Shown one piece after another: positions 20,276-27,595 of a stretch of 36,836 nt of DNA. Made by a program: the position numbers and the translations under genes. The DNA lies in the NCBI GenBank assembly GCA_005804885.1, contig SYOX01000001.1:1-36836 (forward strand), read 5' to 3'. The notes beneath the pieces were generated by a model that worked only from the letters and a program-made list of their open reading frames with translations, did no database searches and had not been told where the DNA came from. This stretch comes from Pseudomonadota bacterium (GTDB lineage Bacteria; Myxococcota_A; Bradymonadia; Bradymonadales; GCA-2716585). Numbering within the stretch: position 1 is the stretch's first letter; the number at the start of each line of letters is the position of its first letter.

Positions 20276-20374
20276 AGGTCACCTCGGGCAGGGCGCGTTT
20301 CGGACCTGAAATGCTTAACACGGCGCCCACTTGACGTCCAAGGCTCCGGCCCGGCCGACGCCCCCGGCGACTCA

Positions 20375-20652
20375 GCAGGTGGACAAGGAGAAATCGGCGA
20401 GTCGACTTCGTTGTCGGACAAGGGGAGATCGGCGAGTCGACTCGCCGATCTCTCCTTGTCCGTCAGCGAAGTCGACTCGCCGGTCTCGACGTGACCGTCA
20501 TCGAAGTCGACTCGCCGATCTCGAAGTGTCCGTCATCTCTGCTGATTCGACGATCTCGACGTGTGCGTCAACGAAGTCGACTCGACGATCTCGGCGTGTG
20601 CGTCAACGAAGTCGACTCGCCGAGCCCGACGTGTGCGTCAACGAAGTCGACT
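20375..20652. repeat. Non-coding 35-bp repeat array with a 48-bp near-palindrome
   Basis: Two inverted copies (20375-20409, 20410-20444) meet a set of direct copies: 20433-20467, 20468-20502, 20503-20537, 20538-20572, 20573-20607, 20608-20642, and a 10-base start of a seventh at 20643. The typical unit begins GAAGTCGACTCGCCGATCTC and ends GTGTGCGTCAAC. Where the two orientations meet (20415-20462), the sequence is a palindrome centred on GTCGAC with one mismatched pair by my count. A 35-bp unit shifts frame at every copy, so it cannot be a protein repeat. No unique spacers separate the copies. It fills most of the 449-bp gap upstream of the LON-domain operon. Confidence 0.92.
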
Positions 20653-20657
20653 TGTGG

Positions 20658-20663
20658 TATAGG
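20658..20663 (+). promoter_or_regulatory. Candidate extended -10 promoter for the LON-domain operon
   Basis: TGGTATAGG, with TATAGG at 20658-20663, follows directly after the last partial repeat unit. There is no good -35 box (GCGTCA at the expected place), so activation by a protein bound to the repeats is plausible but inferred. Confidence 0.35.
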
Positions 20664-20724
20664 GCGGGGCGCGGGCGGCGTGGCCGCTGCGGGGACAAGG
20701 GCGGATGGGAGGGGGGAGAGCGGG

Positions 20725-21624
20725 ATGAAGACGCCGGTGTTGTTCGTCGATGGGATCGTGTTTCCGGGGCTGCCGGGCTTTGTGGAGATCGAGCCCCACA
20801 TCGGGCTCCAGCTCGAAGACTACTGGCATTACATGGGCTTCGGGACGCTGGACGTGGTGCTGGCCTTCCCGTTGGAGGACGGGTCGCCGGCCTCGGCGCA
20901 GAACATGGCGCCGGTGGGGTCGTTGGCGGAGGTGACGCTGGAGCCGACGGCCTTCGGGATGGGCTTGACGATCCACGGCGGGCACCGGGTCAAGCTCGGG
21001 CCGCTGAGCAGCTTCCCGGCGGATCACATCTCGGGTTGGAGCGGGCCGGTGGTCAACGCGGAGCCCAGCGTCGCGACGTCGAGCTGGGATCAGAAGTCGC
21101 TCGACCGCATCCAGCGGCGCTTCTTCGGCTTGCTGCTGGCCGATCCCGAGGCCTTTGATCCTGGCGAGGACGGGCTGAGGCGGACGCTGACGGATCCGGT
21201 CGCGGAGCTGGGCGGCAGCGCGGGGGCGTCCAAGGTCTGCAGCATGATCGCGGAGTTCATGTTGCACGACAACGGCGCCCGGCGGGGGCTGCTGCTGGCC
21301 GATGACCTCGACGCGCCGCTGGCCGAGCTTGAGGCGATGATCGAGGTGCAGCTGGGGGGGATCGAGGAGGTCCAGGCGAGGCACGATCGGCATTACCTGT
21401 CGCTGGTCGACGCGCTGCACGGGGGCTTGAGGGACGTGGTCGACGGGCTGGAGGCGGCGCGTCGGCTGGGCGGGATGGGGCTGGTGTCGCTGCCGAAGGG
21501 GACCAGCGGGCAGCTCGTGGGGCTGCGCGACGAGGTGGAGCGGGCTGCGGACAAGCTCAGCGCGGCGCTCGATGCGCTGTCCGAGCACCTTGAGCCGGCG
21601 TCCGAGGAGGAGGAGGACGGCTGA
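20725..21624 (+). CDS. LON substrate-binding (LAN) domain protein
   Basis: A 299-residue protein, ATG 20725 with GGGGGGAGAG five bases upstream. Residues about 4-115 resemble the N-terminal substrate-recognition domain of Lon protease ([11 protein letters not shown], a central [15 protein letters not shown] and [16 protein letters not shown]). No AAA+ or protease domain follows. The rest is mostly helical with a likely coiled coil ([23 protein letters not shown]) and an acidic end. Stand-alone LON-domain proteins are known, but their roles are mostly unclear. Its stop overlaps the moaC start (TGATG), so the two are translationally coupled. It may be controlled through the repeat array upstream. 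Confidence 0.75.
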   Translation: MKTPVLFVDGIVFPGLPGFVEIEPHIGLQLEDYWHYMGFGTLDVVLAFPLEDGSPASAQNMAPVGSLAEVTLEPTAFGMGLTIHGGHRVKLGPLSSFPADHISGWSGPVVNAEPSVATSSWDQKSLDRIQRRFFGLLLADPEAFDPGEDGLRRTLTDPVAELGGSAGASKVCSMIAEFMLHDNGARRGLLLADDLDAPLAELEAMIEVQLGGIEEVQARHDRHYLSLVDALHGGLRDVVDGLEAARRLGGMGLVSLPKGTSGQLVGLRDEVERAADKLSAALDALSEHLEPASEEEEDG

Positions 21625-22160
21625 TGGGGGGTGAGGGCTTGACGCACATCGACGCCCAGGGTCGGGCGCGGATGGTGGACGTGGGCGACAAGGCGATCAC
21701 CGACAGGGAGGCGGTGGCGCTCTGTCGGGTGTCCATGGCGCCGCAGACGCTGGCGCTGATCCTGTCGCCGGGCGGGGTGGCCAAGGGGGACGCGCTGGGG
21801 GTGGCGAGGCTGGCGGGGATCATGGCGGCCAAGCGGGCCGGGGAGCTGATCCCGCTGTGTCACCCGCTGCCCTTGAGCAGCGCGGGGGTGGAGTTCGCGG
21901 CGGACGAGGCGAGCGCGCCGGAGGGGGTCGCGGGGTTGTGGATCCGGGCCAGCGCGCGGTGCAGCGGGCGGACGGGGGTGGAGATGGAGGCGATGGTGGC
22001 CGCGACGCTGGCGGCGCTGACGATCTACGACATGTGCAAGGCGGTCGATCGGGGGATGTCGATCGAGCAGGTGAGGCTGTGGCGCAAGTCGGGGGGCCGG
22101 AGCGGCGACTTCGAGCACCCGGAGATCCCGGCGTCGCTCGGCGATCTGGCGTGGCGTTGA
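21624..22160 (+). CDS. moaC: Cyclic pyranopterin monophosphate synthase MoaC
   Basis: A 178-residue enzyme that, after MoaA, converts 3',8-cyclo-GTP to cyclic pyranopterin monophosphate in molybdenum-cofactor synthesis. The N-terminus [18 protein letters not shown] is canonical. [17 protein letters not shown] carries Lys54, [10 protein letters not shown] has His80, and [23 protein letters not shown] includes Asp136; these correspond to the known active-site segments. ATG 21624 overlaps the previous stop by one base, and the end overlaps the next gene's GTG. No other moa or moe gene is in view. Confidence 0.96.
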   Translation: MGGEGLTHIDAQGRARMVDVGDKAITDREAVALCRVSMAPQTLALILSPGGVAKGDALGVARLAGIMAAKRAGELIPLCHPLPLSSAGVEFAADEASAPEGVAGLWIRASARCSGRTGVEMEAMVAATLAALTIYDMCKAVDRGMSIEQVRLWRKSGGRSGDFEHPEIPASLGDLAWR

Positions 22161-22996
22161 AGCTCTTTGACGCCCACATCTACGCGGACGGGAGGGCGGA
22201 GGCGGACTTCGCCAACCTGGCCTGGTTCGGGGTGACGCACGCGCTGGTGTGCGCCCACGCGCCGAGGGCCTTCGCGACGGCCCGGGATCTGTGGCAGTAC
22301 TTCGAGGCGCTGATCGCGGCCGAGCCCGAGCGCCTGGGGCGCTTCGGGATCCAGGCCAGGATCGCCATCGGGGTGCACCCGGGGGCGGTGCCGTCCAGGG
22401 CCCATTACGAGCTGTGGCGGGAGCTGCCCTTCTTGCTGACCTTGCCCGAGGTGGCCGCGCTCGGGGAGCTGAGCGTCGAGGCCGAGGCCAGCGGCAAGGC
22501 GCTGGAGCGCCAGTGGGAGCTGGTCGAGAGGCAGGCGAGGATCCTGGCCGAGGCCGAGGTCGGCCTGCCGCTGGTCTTCAGCCTGCCGAGGTTGACGGAC
22601 ACGAGGGGGCGCGTGGCCTGCGTCGAGCGGCTGGCGGCCGTGGCGGGCGGGTGCGGGCTGTCGCCGTCGGACGTCCTGGTCCAGCACGTCGACTGGCTGA
22701 CCATCGACGCCGTCGAGGCCCACGGCTTTTTCAGCGGCCTGTCGGTCCACCCCCTCTTTCTCGGCGTGGAGGAGGCGGTGAGGGCGATCCTGCACCACGA
22801 CCGGCGGCGGATCGTGGTCGGCTCGGCGCTCCGTCAGGTGCCCGGCGACGTCCTGGCGTTGCCCAAGCTCGCCGTGGCGCTGGCCGAGGCCGGCGTGCCC
22901 AGCCACGAGGTCGAGCGCGTGATCTTCGGCAATGCGATGGGCCTCTTCGTGCGCAAGAGCGCTCTGGCGGCAGGATCGACGCGCGGCGCGCCTTGA
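22151..22996 (+). CDS. TatD-superfamily (COG1099-like) protein with altered metal site
   Basis: A 281-residue predicted TIM-barrel protein starting at GTG 22151 (or TTG 22157), overlapping moaC by ten bases. The fold is suggested by KLFDAHIY at the start, [54 protein letters not shown] and [14 protein letters not shown]. These align in order with archaeal COG1099/TatD-related hydrolases as I recall them. Key ligands differ: the usual HxH is HIY, the conserved DH-type segment reads QH, and the usual SAAD or TD position reads SALR. It may have lost or changed metal-dependent activity. Its stop codon lies inside the -35 box of the rpsR promoter. Confidence 0.72.
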   Translation: MALKLFDAHIYADGRAEADFANLAWFGVTHALVCAHAPRAFATARDLWQYFEALIAAEPERLGRFGIQARIAIGVHPGAVPSRAHYELWRELPFLLTLPEVAALGELSVEAEASGKALERQWELVERQARILAEAEVGLPLVFSLPRLTDTRGRVACVERLAAVAGGCGLSPSDVLVQHVDWLTIDAVEAHGFFSGLSVHPLFLGVEEAVRAILHHDRRRIVVGSALRQVPGDVLALPKLAVALAEAGVPSHEVERVIFGNAMGLFVRKSALAAGSTRGAP

Positions 22997-23020
22997 CAGG
23001 ATCGCGACCTCTGAGTATGC
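22992..23020 (+). promoter_or_regulatory. Strong sigma-70-type promoter for rpsR
   Basis: TTGACA (22992-22997), 17-base spacer, TATGCT (23015-23020): a perfect -35 and a good -10 box. Transcription would start near 23027, leaving an untranslated leader of about 185 bases before rpsR. Confidence 0.8.
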
Positions 23021-23078
23021 TCCGCCCTTCGTGATGAGCGCCTGCGCTTTTGTGCAGGTATGGTCGTCCGGGCGCGCC

Positions 23079-23166
23079 CCCGCGGCAAACCCCAGGAGGG
23101 GTGCGGGAGGCGGCGAGGGTCCGGCTCCAGCGCTCAATCCAACCACCCGTCGCGCCCCGCTTTTTT
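23079..23166 (+). promoter_or_regulatory. Possible attenuator in the rpsR leader
   Basis: Two exclusive hairpins share the segment GCGGG (23103-23107). In one, CCCGC (23079-23083) pairs with it, stacked on ACCCC/GGGGT (23089-23093/23098-23102) with an AGGA loop. In the other, GCGGG pairs with CCCGC (23156-23160), with further GCG, CGA and GGGT pairing, immediately followed by six Ts (23161-23166) like an intrinsic terminator. The long loop and bulges make this uncertain. Feedback by S18 is an inference from the gene served. Confidence 0.42.
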
Positions 23167-23212
23167 GAACATGAGCGGGTCCCATCAGCGCGATCAAGCA
23201 GGAGTTCGCACC

Positions 23213-23449
23213 ATGGCTCAATTCTTCCGCCGCGGTCGTGGCCGTCGCAAGAACTGCCCCTTCAAGGACAACCCCGATCTGGACATCGACTACAAGGATG
23301 TCGAGATGCTCAAGCGCTTCATCTCCCCGCGCGGCAAGATCCTGCCCCGCCGCATCACGGGCGTGTCTGCCAAGTACCAGCGCAAGCTGACCGCCGCGAT
23401 CAAGCGGGCGCGCGCCGTGGCGCTTCTGCCCTACGTCGTGATGTCCTGA
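23213..23449 (+). CDS. rpsR: 30S ribosomal protein S18
   Basis: A 78-residue S18 of typical length. Signatures are the basic N-terminus [40 protein letters not shown], and [23 protein letters not shown]18 binds the 30S platform with S6. ATG 23213 has GGAG eight bases upstream. S18 is normally encoded with S6 and L9, but here neither is adjacent. Instead the next gene, four bases on, is an XPB-like helicase. Confidence 0.98.
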   Translation: MAQFFRRGRGRRKNCPFKDNPDLDIDYKDVEMLKRFISPRGKILPRRITGVSAKYQRKLTAAIKRARAVALLPYVVMS

Positions 23450-23453
23450 TGAG

Positions 23454-24857
23454 ATGAGCGCGAGCGGGCACATGGCCCTTGAGCTCACCTTCGACGCCGG
23501 CACGATCGTCGTCGAGGGGGAGCCCGCTCACCTTGAGGCGCTGCTGCCTCTGGCGGGCCTCGTGCGCGACGAGCGCCGAGGGGTCCTGCGGGGTCCGGCC
23601 AGCGACTACCGCCTCGTCTTCGCCCACCTCTACCGCGCCCAGCAGCGCGGCACGCTCACCTTCGAAGATCGCGCCCGCGCCTACAACGCGCTCGATCTGG
23701 ATCTCGGCGCGCAGCGCGAGCCCTACCCGCACCAGCGAGAGTCCGTCGAGGCCTGGGTCAAGGCGGGGATGCGGGGGGTGGTGGTCCTGCCGACGGGCGC
23801 GGGCAAGAGCTACGTGGCCGAGATGGCCATCCTCAAGGCGGGCCGGTCGGCGATGGTCATCGCCCCGACCATCGATCTGATGAACCAGTGGTACGATCTG
23901 CTCTGCGCCAGCTTCGGCGTGGAGGTGGGCTTGCTCGGCGGCGGCTACCACGAGATCCGCGACCTGACCGTCTCGACCTACGACTCGGCCTTCATCCACA
24001 TGGAGCGCCTCGGCGCCCGCTTCGGGCTGCTGATCTTCGACGAGTGCCACCACCTGCCCGGCCCGAGCTACACGATGAGCGCCGAGATGTCCATGGCGCC
24101 CTACCGCCTGGGCCTGACGGCCACCCCCGAGCGCTCGGACGGCGGCGAGGTGCTGCTGGAGCGCCTGATCGGCCCGATGGTGTACGAGCGCGGCATCAAG
24201 GACATGACCGGGACCTACCTGGCCGAGTACGACGTGGTCACGCTCAAGATCCCGCTCTCGGATGAGGACGCGGCCCTCTACCTCGACGCCCGGCGAGAGT
24301 ACCGCGACTTCGTGTCCCTGCACCGCATCCGGATGTCGTCGCCGACGGGGTGGGCGGACTTCCTCAAGCACTCCAGCCGCAGCGTGGACGGCCGGCGAGC
24401 TTTTCGCGCCTACAGGGCGCAGCGCCAGATCGCGCTGGCGCACAAGGGCAAGATCGATCGGCTCGAGAAGCTGCTCTGCGTGCACGGCCGCGATCGGGTC
24501 ATCATCTTCACCAACGACAACGAGACGGTCTACGACATCAGCCGCCGCTTCCTGATCCCCGCCATCACGCACCAGACGCCGACCAAGGAGCGCAAGACCT
24601 GCCTGGAGCGCTTCAACGCCGGGCACTACCCCTGCCTGGTGACCAGCAAGGTGCTCAACGAGGGCGTCAACATCCCCGAGGCCAACGTCGCCATCATCCT
24701 GGCCGGCTCCGGCACCGTCCGCGAGCACGTCCAGCGCCTGGGCCGGATCTTGAGACGCGGGGAGGGCAAGCGTGCGCTGCTCTACGAGCTGATTACGCTC
24801 GACACCGTCGAGGAGTACGTCTCGACCCGACGCCGGGAGCACGATGCTTACCGCTGA
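23454..24857 (+). CDS. XPB/Rad25-like superfamily 2 DNA helicase
   Basis: A 467-residue ATP-dependent DNA translocase. Residues 1-85 form a small N-terminal domain like the XPB damage-recognition region. Helicase motifs follow: YPHQRESVEAW (91-101), Walker A LPTGAGKS (112-119), FDECHHL (195-201), LTATPER (221-227), an inserted helical thumb-like region (about 275-330), ITHQTPTKER, and QRLGRILR (427-434). In archaea, XPB works with the nuclease Bax1 to open and cut damaged DNA. Here a Bax1-like gene overlaps by 14 bases. ATG 23454 is four bases after rpsR; ATG 23472 is an alternative. The tight spacing implies co-transcription from the rpsR promoter. Confidence 0.93.
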   Translation: MSASGHMALELTFDAGTIVVEGEPAHLEALLPLAGLVRDERRGVLRGPASDYRLVFAHLYRAQQRGTLTFEDRARAYNALDLDLGAQREPYPHQRESVEAWVKAGMRGVVVLPTGAGKSYVAEMAILKAGRSAMVIAPTIDLMNQWYDLLCASFGVEVGLLGGGYHEIRDLTVSTYDSAFIHMERLGARFGLLIFDECHHLPGPSYTMSAEMSMAPYRLGLTATPERSDGGEVLLERLIGPMVYERGIKDMTGTYLAEYDVVTLKIPLSDEDAALYLDARREYRDFVSLHRIRMSSPTGWADFLKHSSRSVDGRRAFRAYRAQRQIALAHKGKIDRLEKLLCVHGRDRVIIFTNDNETVYDISRRFLIPAITHQTPTKERKTCLERFNAGHYPCLVTSKVLNEGVNIPEANVAIILAGSGTVREHVQRLGRILRRGEGKRALLYELITLDTVEEYVSTRRREHDAYR

Positions 24858-26124
24858 CCTCTTGCGGGTGCGCGACGACGGCAAGCTCGTCACGCCCCGC
24901 TACCTCAAGCTCGACGGCAAGGCGGCCGGCCGCGTCAAGGAGCGCGCGGCGGGCCTCGTGGCCATCTTCCAGAGCCACCAGGGCGCGACCCGCGCGGCCA
25001 TCAACGAGGCCATCGACGATCTGGTCGGCGACGGCACCGACTTCGTCACCTCGCGCGGCCTCCAGAAGCTCATCGAGGATCGCTGCGAGTTCGTCATGGC
25101 CGGCGTCGCGCCGCCCCAGGAGGTCCGCGAGCTGGTCTTCGAACTCTCCGCCGCCAACCACCCCGTCGTCGCGGGCGCCGACGCTCTGCACACCCGCACG
25201 CGCGCCGACGTCCTGGGGCAGGTCGGCCAGATCCTCGAAGCCCGCCTGGCCGAGCGCGGCGAGCCCCTCGGCCGCCCCATCACCCCCGCCGACGTCGAGG
25301 ACTCCCTCTACGGCGACCTGGACGACAACCAGCGCCTGAAGACCTTCCGCGACATCGACCCCGACAAGCTCCTTGAGCGCTACAACCTGGCCATGGCCCA
25401 GGCCGCGCTCTACAGAGCCCGGGAGCTGCGCGTCACCCTCCAGGCCGGCTCCCCGGCCCGCTACCGCCAGCTCTTCCGCACCATGAAGTTCCACCGCCTC
25501 ATGCACCGCGTCGAGCGCCAGAGCGACGGCCGCTGGCTGCTGACCGTCGACGGCCCCATCAGCCTGCTCAAGAGCACCAGCAAGTACGGCCTCCAGATGG
25601 CCCTCTTCCTGCCCGCACTGATCCTCTGCGAGGGCTGGTCCCTGGAGGCCGATCTGGCCTGGGGCCCCCAGCGCGAACCCCGCCGCTTCGAACTGGACGA
25701 CACCTGCGGCCTCAAGAGCCACTACAAGGAGCGCGGCGTCTACATCACCGAGGAGCAGGAGCAGTTCGAAGCTCGCTTCCGGGAGCTTGACTCCCCCTGG
25801 ACCCTCTCGCGCAAGGCCAACATCATCGACCTCGGCGGCCGCGACGTCCTGGTCCCCGACCTCGTCTTCAAGCACAAGCTCGACGGCCGCGTCGCCATGC
25901 TCGAGATCCTCGGCTTCTGGCGCAAGGGCTGGCTCGCCAGCAAAGCCCAGAACCTCGACCGGTTTGGCCCGCCCAACCTCATCCTCGCCTTGAGCGACCG
26001 CCTCAGGACCGACAAGAACACCCGCCTCGACGGCCTCGGCGTCAACATCATGACCTTCAAGGGCGTCATCCTGCCCAGGAAGGTCCTGGAGCTCATCGAG
26101 AAGGTCGCAGCCCCTCCCGCCTGA
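24844..26124 (+). CDS. Bax1-like (DUF790) nuclease, XPB partner
   Basis: A 426-residue DUF790/Bax1-family protein starting at ATG 24844 inside the helicase 3' end. The N-terminus (MLTADLLRVR) and the long helical middle with LYRARELRVTL and GPISLLKSTSKYGLQMALFLPAL fit the family. The C-terminal PD-(D/E)xK-type site is visible as VPDLVF (Asp339), MLEILGFW (Glu354) and a lysine at 367 (or 361). In archaea, Bax1 cuts DNA next to the bubble opened by XPB. The 14-base overlap suggests translational coupling and an obligate pair, probably nucleotide-excision-like repair. An 8-bp inverted repeat (CTGAGCGC 26121-26128 / GCGCTCAG 26164-26171) spans the stop codon and may help end the transcript. Confidence 0.9.
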   Translation: MLTADLLRVRDDGKLVTPRYLKLDGKAAGRVKERAAGLVAIFQSHQGATRAAINEAIDDLVGDGTDFVTSRGLQKLIEDRCEFVMAGVAPPQEVRELVFELSAANHPVVAGADALHTRTRADVLGQVGQILEARLAERGEPLGRPITPADVEDSLYGDLDDNQRLKTFRDIDPDKLLERYNLAMAQAALYRARELRVTLQAGSPARYRQLFRTMKFHRLMHRVERQSDGRWLLTVDGPISLLKSTSKYGLQMALFLPALILCEGWSLEADLAWGPQREPRRFELDDTCGLKSHYKERGVYITEEQEQFEARFRELDSPWTLSRKANIIDLGGRDVLVPDLVFKHKLDGRVAMLEILGFWRKGWLASKAQNLDRFGPPNLILALSDRLRTDKNTRLDGLGVNIMTFKGVILPRKVLELIEKVAAPPA

Positions 26125-26195
26125 GCGCGGCCGCGCGCCCCCACCTCTCCGAGCGAAAAAAATGCGCTCAGCACTGGTCATGCGCCCGTCGTGCC

Positions 26196-26215
26196 TTACT
26201 CTCTCTGAAGAGTAA
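26196..26215. promoter_or_regulatory. Small inverted repeat upstream of the short membrane-peptide gene
   Basis: TTACTCT (26196-26202) and AGAGTAA (26209-26215) form a perfect 7-bp stem around a six-base loop. It lies 60 bases before the 42-codon gene in an unusually AT-rich stretch that also has GCGAAAATATC. It could be an operator or a short hairpin. No clear -35/-10 pair was found. Confidence 0.35.
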
Positions 26216-26275
26216 TCTCTACACGACGCGAAAATATCTTGACGCTCCGCCCTGCCCGAAGATCGGGAGGTCACC

Positions 26276-26404
26276 ATGATCGATCACACGACCGCTCCAA
26301 ACGATCGCGCACCGCTCCTGAGCGAGCGCGCGCGCACGCTCCTGGCTCTTTTCGCGCTCTTCGCGCTCATCTCCCTGGCCGCCTCGACCACGGCGCTGCT
26401 CTAG
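26276..26404 (+). CDS. Small single-span membrane peptide, 42 residues
   Basis: ATG 26276 is preceded by GGGAGG with five bases of spacing, an excellent ribosome-binding site. The frame ends at TAG 26402-26404. The peptide starts MIDHTTAPNDRAPLLSERAR, a hydrophilic segment of about 20 residues, followed by about 20 hydrophobic residues (TLLALFALFALISLAAS) reaching nearly to the end. It is therefore likely a tail-anchored or single-span inner-membrane peptide. It matches no family that I recognise. It stands alone between the Bax1-like gene and cysC. The clean ribosome-binding site is the main argument for it being real. Confidence 0.55.
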   Translation: MIDHTTAPNDRAPLLSERARTLLALFALFALISLAASTTALL

Positions 26405-26620
26405 GCCCTGAGCGCCCCAGCCCGCCGCCACATCGCCAGCCTCCCACGGGCTCTCGACCTTCTCTTGCGCCCTGCACCTCTCGTCCACTTTGACCCCGGT
26501 AGCCCTGCGCGGCCGCTCTGATGCCCTCATCATGGCTTCGGACCACGACCGCCACGGACTCCAGGGCGCTCAATACGACCGCGAACGGCCGCTCATGCCC
26601 AATCACAGACGAAGGGCTTG

Positions 26621-26724
26621 CTTTGTGGGCGAGGACAGGGGGAGGGCCTGGGCCTGGGCGAGGCTGGTGCACCGCCGAGTGAAGGCCCAGGCTCAGGGCG
26701 CCGCCTGGACCGCCCACAACAAAG
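26621..26724. repeat. Extended imperfect hairpin downstream of cysC
   Basis: Outer arms CTTTGTGGGCG (26621-26631) and CGCCCACAACAAAG (26711-26724) pair with a three-base bulge. Inner arms GCCTGGGCCT (26646-26655) and AGGCCCAGGC (26683-26692) pair perfectly. It begins 26 bases past the cysC stop codon and would form in its 3' transcript. No T-tract follows, so it may be a dispersed repeat or an RNA-stabilising structure. Nothing else was seen in the 344-bp stretch 26405-26749. Confidence 0.6.
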
Positions 26725-26749
26725 TGAGTCTCTCGGCTGTGGTCTGGTA

Positions 26750-27385
26750 TCAGCCCTCCGAGGGCGCGCCGAGGACGCCGCGCGCCTTGAGCCCGTCGAG
26801 CAGCAGATCGACGATCTCGTCGAGGCTCTGCGTGTGCGTGTTGACGACGAGTTCGGGGGACTCGGGGGCCTCGTAGGGGGCCGAGATCCCGGTGAACTCG
26901 GGGATCAGGCCCGCGCGGGCCTTCTTGTAGAGGCCCTTGGGGTCGCGGGCCTCGCAGACCTCCAGCGGACAGTCGACGAAGACCTCGATGAAGTCGCCCT
27001 CGGCGTGCAGGGCGCGGACGCGGTCGCGCTCGGCGCGCGCGGGCGAGATGAAGGCCGTCAGCGCGATCACGCCCGCGTCGCAGAAGAGCCGGGCGACCTC
27101 GCCGATCCGCCGGATGTTCTCGGCCCTGTCCTCGGGCGAGAAGCCCAGATCGCGGTTGAGGCCGTGGCGGATGTTGTCGCCGTCCAGGATGGCGGTGTGG
27201 GCGCCGCGCTCCAGCAGGGCCGCCTCAAGGGCCACCGAGACGGTGCTCTTGCCGCTGCCGGACAGGCCCGTCAACCAGATCGTCGCGCCGCGGTGGCCGT
27301 AGAGGGCCGCGCGGCTGGCGCGGTCGACGCTGCCCCGGTGCCAGGTGATGTTCTCGCTCTGCGGGGGCGGCTCGTTCTCCTTCAT
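26750..27385 (-). CDS. cysC: Adenylyl-sulfate (APS) kinase
   Basis: A 211-residue kinase that phosphorylates adenosine 5'-phosphosulfate to PAPS for sulfate assimilation or sulfation. Signatures are [21 protein letters not shown] (Walker A at 40-47), [17 protein letters not shown] (68-82), [38 protein letters not shown] and [12 protein letters not shown]. All typical active-site regions are intact. ATG 27385 has GAGG four bases upstream. No sulfate adenylyltransferase (cysDN or sat) is next to it, so it is a stand-alone gene here. A strong hairpin lies just upstream in its leader. Confidence 0.97.
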   Translation of the reverse strand: MKENEPPPQSENITWHRGSVDRASRAALYGHRGATIWLTGLSGSGKSTVSVALEAALLERGAHTAILDGDNIRHGLNRDLGFSPEDRAENIRRIGEVARLFCDAGVIALTAFISPARAERDRVRALHAEGDFIEVFVDCPLEVCEARDPKGLYKKARAGLIPEFTGISAPYEAPESPELVVNTHTQSLDEIVDLLLDGLKARGVLGAPSEG

Positions 27386-27403
27386 GCTTCCTCTCAAGGC
27401 GAG

Positions 27404-27422
27404 GCCCGTCGGGCCGACGGGC
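27404..27422 (-). promoter_or_regulatory. Strong hairpin in the cysC 5' leader
   Basis: GCCCGTC (27404-27410) and GACGGGC (27416-27422) form a 7-bp stem with a five-base loop, 18 bases before the cysC ATG. It could affect translation or form part of a longer leader structure. No known riboswitch was recognised. Confidence 0.4.
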
Positions 27423-27478
27423 GCGATGATCGTCCAGATCGCGCCCCAAGACAAAGGGCGCCCGTTGCCGATGTCGCT

Positions 27479-27507
27479 TTTCCATTCGGGCAGGGGGCGG
27501 TTAGACT
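27479..27507 (+). promoter_or_regulatory. Candidate promoter for the PDZ-thioredoxin gene
   Basis: TTTCCA (27479-27484), 17-base spacer, TAGACT (27502-27507), about 80 bases before the ATG at 27596. The match is moderate. Confidence 0.35.
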
Positions 27508-27595
27508 GTCCGGGGGCTCTGAGCAGGTCGGCGCCGAATAAGCGCCGCCGACCGCGCGTTTGCAGGCCCGTAGGATCCACCCAGATGGAGAGAGC

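Noticed and set aside
14867..20494. 1875-residue plus-strand open frame opposite the protease
   Set aside because: Arg/His/Pro-rich translation with no domains; the minus strand has a complete S8 protease with signal and tail.
20375..20652. CRISPR array
   Set aside because: The 35-bp copies are contiguous with no unique spacers, two copies are inverted, and no cas genes are present.
23101..23457. Alternative reading from GTG 23101 after AGGAGG in the rpsR leader
   Set aside because: The spacing from AGGAGG to GTG is too short, the product resembles nothing, and it runs out of frame through rpsR.
26219..26533. 104-residue minus-strand open frame between the Bax1-like gene and cysC
   Set aside because: Highly charged low-complexity translation, no ribosome-binding site seen, and it overlaps the better-supported 42-codon gene.
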